Shown here piece after piece: positions 1 to 5,502 of a stretch of DNA of 11,953 nt (its first letter is position 1; the number at the start of each line of letters is the position of its first letter). This DNA comes from Bacillota bacterium (GTDB lineage Bacteria; Bacillota; Clostridia; Acetivibrionales; DTU013): assembly GCA_023435805.1 (NCBI GenBank), contig JAEZMC010000055.1:1-11953 (forward strand). The letters run 5' to 3'. The translations under genes were made by a program, and so were the position numbers. The notes under the pieces were generated by a model, which ran no database searches, had not been told where the DNA came from, and was given only the letters and a program-made list of their open reading frames with translations.

Positions 1-101
1 AAGGCTACCAGGCCCCCCAGCTTTAATACCTCTGCCGCTCGGTCCAACTGCTTGTCCCAACCTGGTGTATTCATATCGATTTTGATGATTTCCGTATCCA
101 A
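1..101 (-). CDS. ywlC: Threonylcarbamoyl-AMP synthase (Sua5/YwlC), N-terminal part
   Basis: Only the first 33 codons are in the window; the gene runs off the left edge. The translation ends in a stretch reading RAAEVLKLGGLVAF, which matches the start of the Sua5/YrdC fold (usual form: AA..L..GG.VA.PTETVYGLG). Family members make threonylcarbamoyl-AMP from threonine, bicarbonate and ATP, the first step of the t6A37 modification of ANN-decoding tRNAs. I chose the TTG start at 101 because a GGGAGA ribosome binding site lies 9 nt upstream; an in-frame ATG nine codons later has no comparable site. It starts 24 nt after the ZIP transporter stop, so it is probably cotranscribed with prfA and the transporter. 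The prfA-ZIP-Sua5 order is common in Clostridia and supports the call. Domain length and the C-terminal Sua5 domain cannot be judged here. Confidence 0.8.
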   Translation of the reverse strand, partial: MDTEIIKIDMNTPGWDKQLDRAAEVLKLGGLVA

Positions 102-125
102 TGTTATGTATCTCCCGTGTGCTGT

Positions 126-863
126 TCAATTATATAATGATACTATTATACCACATAGTATTCCCAATACATTGCCTAATGAAGATAACCTTCCCAGATA
201 GAGCCTTTTTGACTCGGGTACCAGCTCTCCGTATACGATGTACAGCATGGCACCGCCTGCAAAACCGAGGCAGGAGGCAGTGAGCATGTGGGATATTTCC
301 CCAAGCGCGGCTCCGAGCAGTGCGCCTAATCCCATCGGCACTCCGGAAAGCAGCGTATAGGTGAAGGCTTTTACCCTGGAAAAGCCGCCCGCCCGCATAG
401 GCACGGCCATGGCAATGCCTTCGGGGATGTCGTGCACAATGATGACGGCAGTGATTGTAAAGCCGAGGCTGATGGAAGCTTCAAAGCCTGAGCCGACTGC
501 AAATCCTTCCGGAAAATTGTGCAGTGCGATGGCAATGGCCATAAGAACACCGGCTCTCAGCAGTCCGGAGCTGTTGCCGCCCTTGAATAGTCTCGATTGT
601 TTCAGTGCATTCTCTATGAGGACAATCGTACCGATACCCGTCAGTACGCCTGCAAAGGTATACAATGTGCCGCCCAGCTCGAAGGCTTCCGGAAGCAGCT
701 CAAAGCAGACAACCGCTGTCATCAGCCCGGCAGAGAACTCAAGAATAGTGCTCATCATCCGACTGCTGGTTTTATTAATCAAAAAGGCTGAGAGTCCTCC
801 TATGCCTGTACCGGCAAGGCCTGAAACCAGCCCTAGCAGTGTTATCTTCAATAAATGCTCCAC
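126..863 (-). CDS. ZIP-family divalent metal transporter
   Basis: This 245-residue integral membrane protein has about eight hydrophobic segments. It carries the two ZIP metal-site motifs: HNFPEG at about residues 115-120 (fourth helix) and HDIPEG at 144-149 (fifth helix). The segment FSAGLMTAVVCFELLPEA near residues 43-60 is also typical of bacterial ZIP proteins. The family moves zinc, iron or manganese into the cytoplasm; the metal cannot be told from sequence. The reading frame opens at an ATG at 905, but I prefer the GTG at 863. It has a GGAGGTG ribosome binding site about 5 nt upstream and starts just before the first hydrophobic helix. The usual histidine-rich loop between helices 3 and 4 is short and lacks histidines. 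It lies between prfA and Sua5, a common clostridial arrangement with no obvious functional link. Confidence 0.88.
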   Translation of the reverse strand: MEHLLKITLLGLVSGLAGTGIGGLSAFLINKTSSRMMSTILEFSAGLMTAVVCFELLPEAFELGGTLYTFAGVLTGIGTIVLIENALKQSRLFKGGNSSGLLRAGVLMAIAIALHNFPEGFAVGSGFEASISLGFTITAVIIVHDIPEGIAMAVPMRAGGFSRVKAFTYTLLSGVPMGLGALLGAALGEISHMLTASCLGFAGGAMLYIVYGELVPESKRLYLGRLSSLGNVLGILCGIIVSLYN

Positions 864-938
864 ACCGGCACCTCCGGAATAATAATGGGAATTTTCCTTT
901 ATCATTCTATTCGCTATGGAGCAAGATTATTAATGTGA

Positions 939-994
939 GGGGACACACCTCAACAAAGATGTATGGCTATGGTGCCCCAGGAATGTCCCCTTTT
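939..994. repeat. GGGGACA...TGTCCCC palindrome between prfA and the ZIP gene
   Basis: GGGGACA (939-945) pairs perfectly with TGTCCCC (984-990). Further in, CACC (946-949) can pair with GGTG (971-974), giving an imperfect hairpin with a bulge. Four T residues follow on the plus strand, so as a terminator it would act on plus-strand transcripts. On the minus strand, where the flanking genes lie, no U-tract follows. GGGGACA-ended palindromes resemble the REP-type repeats scattered in many Firmicute genomes, but only one copy is visible here. Confidence 0.45.
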
Positions 995-996
995 GA

Positions 997-2076
997 TCAA
1001 TCCTCGTCGTAGGAAGCGCTTCCGAGTTTTTCCGACTGGTCTGCTGTAATAAGTGTGTCGATGATCTCCTCCAGGTCGCCGTCAAGGATTTCTTCTATTT
1101 TATATAGTGTCAACCCGACTCTGTGATCCGATACACGGCCCTGCGGGAAATTGTAGGTGCGTATCCGCTCGCTTCTGTCTCCGGTTCCCACCTGGCTCTT
1201 TCTGGCCTGGGCAATTTCTGAGTTCTGCTGCTCCTGGGCTATTTCATACAGCTTTGAACGCAGTATTTTCATTGCCTTATCCTTGTTCTTATGCTGCGAA
1301 CGCTGATCCTGGCACGTTACCACGAGACCTGTGGGCAGGTGTGTAATCCTGATGGCGGAATCCGTTTTATTGATATGCTGTCCGCCTGCGCCGGACGCCC
1401 GGTACGTATCGATCTGCAGGTCGTTCGGATTGATATCCACATCCACTTCATCCACTTCCGGGAGTACGGCAACCGTAACAGTGGAGGTGTGTATCCTGCC
1501 GCTGGATTCGGTAGAAGGCACGCGCTGCACCCTGTGTACGCCGCTTTCATACTTCAGCCTGCTGTACGCGCCGCGGGCTTCGATGGAAAAGACCACTTCT
1601 TTGATGCCGCCGATCTCAGTCTCATTTATGTCCAGTATTTCCGACTTCCAGCGGTGGCGTTCGCCGTACCTTGTGTACATCCTGTAAAGATCCGCTGCAA
1701 ACAGAGCAGCTTCTTCACCCCCTGCACCACCTCTGATTTCAACAATAACACTGCGGTTATCGTTGGGATCCTTCGGTATCAGAAGCTGCTTCAATTCCTT
1801 TTCTATCGATTCCAGCTTTTCCCTGGACTCCTCATATTCCATTTGCACCAGCTCACGGAAATCTTTGTCCAAAGTACCGTCAAGAAGCTCTCTGGCTTCC
1901 GTGACATCAGATTTGACTTTTTTATATTCTCGATATTTTTCAACGATTTCGCCAAGCTCGGAAAACTCCTTCATCAGCCTGCGGTATTCGTCCTGATCGG
2001 CAATGACCTCCGGATCGCTCAGCTTGAGGTTCAGTTCCTCAAACCTGTTGTCCGCAATGTCCAATTTGTCAAACAT
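997..2076 (-). CDS. prfA: Peptide chain release factor 1
   Basis: This 359-residue protein has the full length expected of RF1. It recognises UAA and UAG stop codons in the ribosomal A site and triggers peptidyl-tRNA hydrolysis. The N-terminal domain is helical and charged (about residues 1-100). The stop-codon recognition tripeptide is PST at 187-189 inside HRVQRVPSTESSGRIHTS; the P-x-T form is typical of RF1, against SPF in RF2. The catalytic GGQ is at 231-233 within GAGGQHINKTDSAIR, where the Gln is the site normally methylated by PrmC. The late motif YNFPQGRVSDHRVG (308-321) is also diagnostic. There is no in-frame stop or frameshift as in prfB. An AGAGGTG ribosome binding site precedes the ATG. 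It probably leads a transcript with the ZIP and Sua5 genes. Confidence 0.98.
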   Translation of the reverse strand: MFDKLDIADNRFEELNLKLSDPEVIADQDEYRRLMKEFSELGEIVEKYREYKKVKSDVTEARELLDGTLDKDFRELVQMEYEESREKLESIEKELKQLLIPKDPNDNRSVIVEIRGGAGGEEAALFAADLYRMYTRYGERHRWKSEILDINETEIGGIKEVVFSIEARGAYSRLKYESGVHRVQRVPSTESSGRIHTSTVTVAVLPEVDEVDVDINPNDLQIDTYRASGAGGQHINKTDSAIRITHLPTGLVVTCQDQRSQHKNKDKAMKILRSKLYEIAQEQQNSEIAQARKSQVGTGDRSERIRTYNFPQGRVSDHRVGLTLYKIEEILDGDLEEIIDTLITADQSEKLGSASYDED

Positions 2077-2109
2077 AAAACACCTCTTGGATTGAATTAT
2101 CGGTGTTTA

Positions 2110-2118
2110 ATTATAGCA
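2110..2118 (-). promoter_or_regulatory. Probable extended -10 promoter for prfA
   Basis: On the minus strand the sequence TGCTATAAT (2118 to 2110) is a perfect -10 with the TGn extension, about 34 nt upstream of the prfA start. No good -35 is visible at the usual distance; TTGTTT lies 20 nt upstream. This fits an extended -10 sigma-A promoter giving a short leader. The rest of the 2077-2355 gap contains only the terminator of the upstream gene. Confidence 0.5.
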
Positions 2119-2300
2119 CATATGAAGGAAGGATGAAACAAGAAAATCCCGTTTTGGGCTGCCATTTTGCTGCCGGACAGACCGAACCATATATTTTTGT
2201 ATATGCTTTCGTTCCTGCTGCCGTCTGCGCATGCTATTAAAAAGAAATTCCAGTGTGTTCGGAAAATCAGTCAGTATAATAATTTATCTCTATAGAGAAA

Positions 2301-2336
2301 CAGGCCGCGGCGGGACTTGAACCCCGCTGCGGCCTG
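2301..2336 (-). terminator. Hairpin terminator of the DUF2089-DUF4097 unit
   Basis: A 14-bp GC-rich stem (2301-2314 with 2323-2336, one mismatch) lies 19 nt past the DUF4097 stop. On the minus strand it is followed by TTTCTCT, a modest U-rich tail. Stability and position suggest rho-independent termination before the prfA promoter. The loop reads GTTCAAGT, like a tRNA T-loop, but no tRNA is present. Confidence 0.65.
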
Positions 2337-2355
2337 CCGGCCTTCACACATCATG

Positions 2356-3594
2356 CTATTTGATTACTTCAATATAGCCGTTCAGTGATTCGGCAATTAT
2401 GTTAACCCTTTGAAGGGCATTATTGTAATTCTCCGTCTCAGCTTCCACTTGCTTGCCATAGCCATCGGTTCTGGGCATGTCACGGTACAGAAGGTTTGGT
2501 ATCAACAGATTGATGCCGCCGTTGGAGGTGCGGGCCTTTACCTTGTAGCCCCTGTTTTCCGCATCGTTCATATTGGCTTTGATATCTGCATTTTTCGTCT
2601 TCAGTACCAATTCTACCTCTGGTGTGCCGTCGTGCGGCTGCAAGTTTTCAAGCAGTATTTTTCCATTGACGGTGCTGATTCCGAGCTTTTCCGCCTTTAG
2701 ATTTTTGATGTCGATCATGGCATTCTTGTTATTGATGTCAATATTTTTGCCGATCAGGTAGCTTATCGCTACTCTGGCGTTTTTCGTATCGACGGTAACC
2801 TTGCTGCTGGTTACACCTGCCAGGTCGATGGATGCATTTTTTGTAATGCTGACAAACTCTTCCGATAATGTATCCTCTACATTAATCTTGCTGTTCTTGG
2901 TAGCCAGGATCAATTTATTGAACTTCACAGACGGAACGAATACATCGTATGAAACGCTCAGATTGAAAGTATCCGGTTTTGCCAGCTTCAGAGATACCGC
3001 GTTGTTCTCGTTCGTGAATATCAGCGTATCTTCGGCAGCAGCCTGGGGAGTGCGAATTTTTGCCTTGATCAGAATCCTGTCCTCCTCATGCTTTTTAACG
3101 GTGATAGAACCGTTTGTGGCCTCGAGTTCAAGATCCGTTCCTTCCACTGCCGCGGCTTCATAAGTTTTTTCAACCAGTACACAGCTTCCGAATATGTTGA
3201 AGGCACCCGTATCGACGAAGCTTCCTACAAAATCAACCACCTTGTCGACTACTCCATATGTGGCGGAAGCAACTTCCTTACCGACCTTTTCCGCCTTGGT
3301 ACTGAATTCATCCACCATTTTGTCAAAATCCTTCTGATTGTAGTTCTTTGAAAAGTCACGTCTCCATTCGTTTATTCTTTCCCTGAACTTTGCCACTTCA
3401 TCGTAGTAATCGTTATGCGGCCGATGGTGCCTGGGGCCGTGGAAGCCTGCATATCCGTTTCCGGGGTTCCCTGCATTGCCTGCAGGCGCCTGCTTCGCAT
3501 CCAGAGCCTCCAGAAGCTTTGCAGCTTCATCACTGTTGATTCTTCCTTCCTGCAGCATCTTGAGTATCATCATTCTTTCTTCACTTAATGACAT
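2356..3594 (-). CDS. DUF4097 beta-repeat protein with N-terminal SHOCT-like module (LiaX/YvlB-like)
   Basis: This 412-residue protein has three visible parts. Residues 1-35 form a short helical SHOCT-like module (EERMMILKMLQEGRINSDEAAKLLEAL). Residues about 50-140 are a His/Gly-rich stretch and then charged amphipathic helices. Residues about 155-400 are a run of beta-strand repeats with recurring Asn-Ala/Ser turns, for example TKNARVAIS, NKNAMIDIKN and TVNGKILLENL, as in the DUF4097 family and probably a beta-solenoid. No signal peptide or membrane helix is evident. Known relatives include LiaX of enterococci and YvlB of Bacillus, which are tied to cell-envelope stress; that role is an inference here. 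A GGAGGT site lies 8 nt before the ATG. It follows the DUF2089 regulator by 75 nt, probably in the same transcript, and a hairpin terminates it. Confidence 0.85.
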   Translation of the reverse strand: MSLSEERMMILKMLQEGRINSDEAAKLLEALDAKQAPAGNAGNPGNGYAGFHGPRHHRPHNDYYDEVAKFRERINEWRRDFSKNYNQKDFDKMVDEFSTKAEKVGKEVASATYGVVDKVVDFVGSFVDTGAFNIFGSCVLVEKTYEAAAVEGTDLELEATNGSITVKKHEEDRILIKAKIRTPQAAAEDTLIFTNENNAVSLKLAKPDTFNLSVSYDVFVPSVKFNKLILATKNSKINVEDTLSEEFVSITKNASIDLAGVTSSKVTVDTKNARVAISYLIGKNIDINNKNAMIDIKNLKAEKLGISTVNGKILLENLQPHDGTPEVELVLKTKNADIKANMNDAENRGYKVKARTSNGGINLLIPNLLYRDMPRTDGYGKQVEAETENYNNALQRVNIIAESLNGYIEVIK

Positions 3595-3669
3595 GTTTTT
3601 TTACCTCCTGAAATTTTTTATTAACTCATTGCTTTTACCGGTTTTCCGGTATCCGTCAGATTGTCCGTG

Positions 3670-4050
3670 TTATTCCTTTAACAGGTTCAGTGCCTCTTCG
3701 ACTGAAATCTCGCCATCTTCCAGCCGGTCCAGAATCTCTTTCCGGCGGCCCGGCATCTCCGCCTCCATGAAGCTATCCTGCGCATTGCTGTAACCCAACG
3801 CGTTTGCTGCATCCTCCAGTCTGTTTTTCACAGTAGGGTATGAAATGCCAAGCTCCTTTTCCACTTCCTTTATATTGCCCCGGCATTTTATAAAGGTCTC
3901 GATGAAGGATTTCTGCTCTTCGGTCAGCCTGCAGAACCTGCAAAGCTGAAAGTGCCCTTCGATCCTTGTACCGCAGCCGCTGCAGCTAATGGAAGTAACT
4001 TCGGTGTTTTGTCCGCAGACCGGGCATTTTCCAAGTGCTTCTCTTGCCAT
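3670..4050 (-). CDS. DUF2089 zinc-ribbon/HTH putative transcription regulator
   Basis: This 126-residue protein has three modules. A zinc ribbon is formed by C9, C12, C23 and C26, with a further C37-x2-C40 pair. A sigma-region-4-like helix-turn-helix spans about residues 58-86 (GNIKEVEKELGISYPTVKNR). A C-terminal SHOCT-like helical hairpin spans about 100-126 (RRKEILDRLEDGEISVEEALNLLKE). This is the DUF2089 architecture, generally annotated as a DNA-binding regulator. The last module resembles the first 35 residues of the product of the next gene, which suggests that the two proteins interact or sense the same partner. An AAGGAG site lies 7 nt before the ATG. A consensus promoter and an inverted repeat precede it, consistent with autoregulation. 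The regulated genes beyond its own operon are unknown. Confidence 0.85.
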   Translation of the reverse strand: MAREALGKCPVCGQNTEVTSISCSGCGTRIEGHFQLCRFCRLTEEQKSFIETFIKCRGNIKEVEKELGISYPTVKNRLEDAANALGYSNAQDSFMEAEMPGRRKEILDRLEDGEISVEEALNLLKE

Positions 4051-4063
4051 ATCTACACTCCTT

Positions 4064-4122
4064 ATCTATTTAATGTTCTATAACAGTAATTTCAATATAA
4101 TTAATATGGACATTAAATAAAT
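4064..4122 (-). promoter_or_regulatory. Inverted repeat in the leader of the DUF2089 gene
   Basis: Positions 4064-4076 and 4110-4122 form an inverted repeat matching at 12 of 13 positions, with the core ATTTAATGT/ACATTAAAT. It lies downstream of the predicted transcription start and ends just upstream of the ribosome binding site. The arm centres are 46 bp apart. Core-like copies also occur at 4197-4204 (ACATTAAT) and 4242-4249 (ATTAATGT), upstream of the promoter. It may be an operator for the DUF2089 protein or an RNA hairpin next to the ribosome binding site. The region is very AT-rich, so some matches could be chance. Confidence 0.4.
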
Positions 4123-4139
4123 TCATTATTCTGCCAACT

Positions 4140-4168
4140 ATTCTATTGCTATATATTTCAATTGTCAA
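4140..4168 (-). promoter_or_regulatory. Sigma-A promoter of the DUF2089-DUF4097 unit
   Basis: On the minus strand there is a perfect -35 TTGACA (4168 to 4163), a 17-nt spacer and a -10 TAGAAT (4145 to 4140). The predicted start is near 4133, giving a leader of about 80 nt before the DUF2089 ATG. The gap 4051-4351 otherwise holds the leader repeat, AT-rich sequence and the recR terminator. Confidence 0.8.
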
Positions 4169-4284
4169 GGTTCTTATGTTAATAGAATTAATACAAACAT
4201 TAATTTTATTAAGCTTACACTTAAATATACGCAATATAATCATTAATGTCTCATAAAATTTTAATAATTTGTTTAAATGATGTG

Positions 4285-4338
4285 AAAATAAGAAAAGGAC
4301 TGCTCCACAACTGTAAAATACAGGTGCAGAACAGTCCT
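4285..4338 (-). terminator. Rho-independent terminator of ybaB-recR
   Basis: AGGACTG (minus strand, from 4338) pairs with CAGTCCT (4302-4296). CTGTA/TACAG pairing inside extends the hairpin. On the minus strand it is followed by TTTTCTTATTTT. It lies 14 nt past the recR stop. Confidence 0.8.
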
Positions 4339-4351
4339 GCAGGGTGTTTCT

Positions 4352-4954
4352 TTACAACTCCCGCCGGCCTTCCAGCGCTTTTGCCAGTGTCACCTCGTCG
4401 GCGTATTCCAGATCGCCCCCGACCGGAATGCCGTGTGCAATACGGGTGGTTTTTATACCCAGGGGCTTGAGCAGCTTCGAAATGTACATGGCAGTGGCTT
4501 CACCCTCAACATCGGGGTTGGTGGCAAGGATGACTTCACGAATGTTGCCGTTCCGGATCCGCTGAAGCAGTTCCTTTATCTTGATGTCTTCCGGGCCGAT
4601 ACCCTCCATGGGCGAAATTACGCCGTGCAATACGTGATAAAGGCCTTTGAATTCACGGATGCGCTCCATGGCGACAACATCCCGCGGGTCTTCGACCACG
4701 CACAGGATACCATGGTCACGGTTGACGCCGCTGCAAATACTGCAGGGATCCGCCTCGGTAAGGTTGCTGCATATAGAGCAGTAACGTGTCTTGAGCTTGG
4801 CGTCCCGGATTGCATTGGCAAGACTTTCGCTTTTTTCAACCGGCAGATTCAGCACATGAAAAGCAAGCCTCTGGGCAGTTTTATGGCCAATGCCCGGAAG
4901 CTTTTCGAATTCTTCGATCAGTTTTGCTACAGGCGGGGCATAAAAGTAGCTCAT
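4352..4954 (-). CDS. recR: Recombination mediator RecR
   Basis: This 200-residue protein is close to the usual RecR length of about 198. It acts with RecO and RecF to load RecA onto gapped, SSB-coated single-stranded DNA. Domains in order are a helix-hairpin-helix (LPGIGHKTAQRLAFHVL, 19-35), a four-Cys zinc finger (C59, C62, C71, C74) and a Toprim domain starting at about residue 83 (ILCVVEDPRDVVAMER). The C-terminus carries ATNPDVEGEATAMY and the RIAHGIPVGGDLEYADE signature. The frame stays open 30 codons further upstream, but that extension overlaps ybaB and is not RecR-like, so I start at MSYFYAPPVAKLI. The ATG lies 1 nt after the ybaB stop (TGATATG), indicating translational coupling. The order dnaX-ybaB-recR is conserved in Firmicutes. 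Confidence 0.97.
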   Translation of the reverse strand: MSYFYAPPVAKLIEEFEKLPGIGHKTAQRLAFHVLNLPVEKSESLANAIRDAKLKTRYCSICSNLTEADPCSICSGVNRDHGILCVVEDPRDVVAMERIREFKGLYHVLHGVISPMEGIGPEDIKIKELLQRIRNGNIREVILATNPDVEGEATAMYISKLLKPLGIKTTRIAHGIPVGGDLEYADEVTLAKALEGRREL

Positions 4955-4955
4955 A

Positions 4956-5303
4956 TCAGAACAGCCCGCCGAGTCCGCCAAGTCCGCCTGTAATCTTGGA
5001 CATTTCGCCATTGACCATCTCATCGGCCATGCGAAGTGCTTCATTTACAGCAGCCAGTACCAGATCCTGCAGCATCTCCACATCATCCGGGTCAACAACA
5101 TCCGGGTTGATAACGATCTCCTTGATCTGTTTCTTGCCGGTTGCGATTACCTTGACAGCTCCGCCGCCGGCAGTAGCTTCAACTTCTTTTTCCTGCAGCT
5201 CTGCCTGCATTTTTTCCATATCCTTTTGCATCTTCTGAGCCTGCTTCATGAGATTGTTCATGTTGCCGCCGCCGCCGAAGCCTGAAAAACCGCCCTTTGC
5301 CAT
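4956..5303 (-). CDS. ybaB: YbaB/EbfC family nucleoid-associated DNA-binding protein
   Basis: This 115-residue protein is of normal family length. It has a Gly-rich N-terminus, a charged helix rich in Met, Gln and Lys (about 15-42), and a beta region followed by the motif INPDVVDPDDVEMLQDLVLAAVNEAL typical of the family. The C-terminus is again Gly-rich (GGLGGLGGLF). Family members form dimers that bind DNA with little sequence preference and are linked to nucleoid organisation. A GGGAGG site lies 7 nt before the ATG. It probably forms one transcript with recR, with a promoter of its own in the 163-nt gap after dnaX. Confidence 0.96.
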   Translation of the reverse strand: MAKGGFSGFGGGGNMNNLMKQAQKMQKDMEKMQAELQEKEVEATAGGGAVKVIATGKKQIKEIVINPDVVDPDDVEMLQDLVLAAVNEALRMADEMVNGEMSKITGGLGGLGGLF

Positions 5304-5361
5304 TTAAAATCCTCCCAAATATCATATTTGCATGTGTAAATTCAAATAATTATCAAATATC

Positions 5362-5390
5362 ATTATATGAAAATTGCCCGTTACATACAA
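5362..5390 (-). promoter_or_regulatory. Promoter of ybaB-recR
   Basis: On the minus strand TTGTAT (5390 to 5385), a 17-nt spacer and TATAAT (5367 to 5362) form a plausible sigma-A promoter. An 8-bp inverted repeat (CGTTACAT 5379-5386, ATGTAACG 5416-5423) has one arm across the spacer and the edge of the -35. The short GCCC...GGGC stem here could alternatively belong to a dnaX transcript end. Confidence 0.55.
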
Positions 5391-5441
5391 GGGCTTAATC
5401 CCATATTTGAACAGAATGTAACGATTCTTGCAGCTTGTGTG

Positions 5442-5502
5442 AAAACCGGCCGGAGCAGTTGCCTGTCTATTCGTCGATAATTTCGAGGGGAAGGCCGGTT
5501 TT
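5442..5502 (-). terminator. Possible dnaX terminator overlapping the stop codon
   Basis: AAAACCGGCC (5442-5451) and GGCCGGTTTT (5493-5502) form a perfect 10-bp inverted repeat around the dnaX stop. On the minus strand it ends in GGCCGGTTTT. The loop is about 41 nt, longer than usual, so it may be weak or leaky and allow readthrough into ybaB. Confidence 0.35.

Noticed and set aside
361..882. A 173-codon plus-strand open frame opposite the ZIP transporter
   Set aside because: It is complementary to conserved ZIP motifs and the composition is that of reversed membrane-protein codons; no independent support.
1291..2136. A 281-codon plus-strand open frame opposite prfA
   Set aside because: It is antisense to an unmistakable prfA, has no family-like composition and no good ribosome binding site; it is a shadow frame.
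2301..2336. tRNA T-arm-like sequence GGGGTTCAAGTCCC on the minus strand
   Set aside because: No acceptor, D or anticodon arms surround it, and the extended GC stem with a U-rich tail fits a terminator better.
4177..4249. Repeated TTAAT/ATTAA words as a possible short CRISPR-like or iteron array
   Set aside because: Spacing is irregular, copies are short and the sequence is very AT-rich; at most a few are operator-like copies.
4955..5044. A 30-codon N-terminal extension of RecR
   Set aside because: It overlaps ybaB almost completely and lacks RecR similarity; the ATG 1 nt after the ybaB stop gives the normal length.
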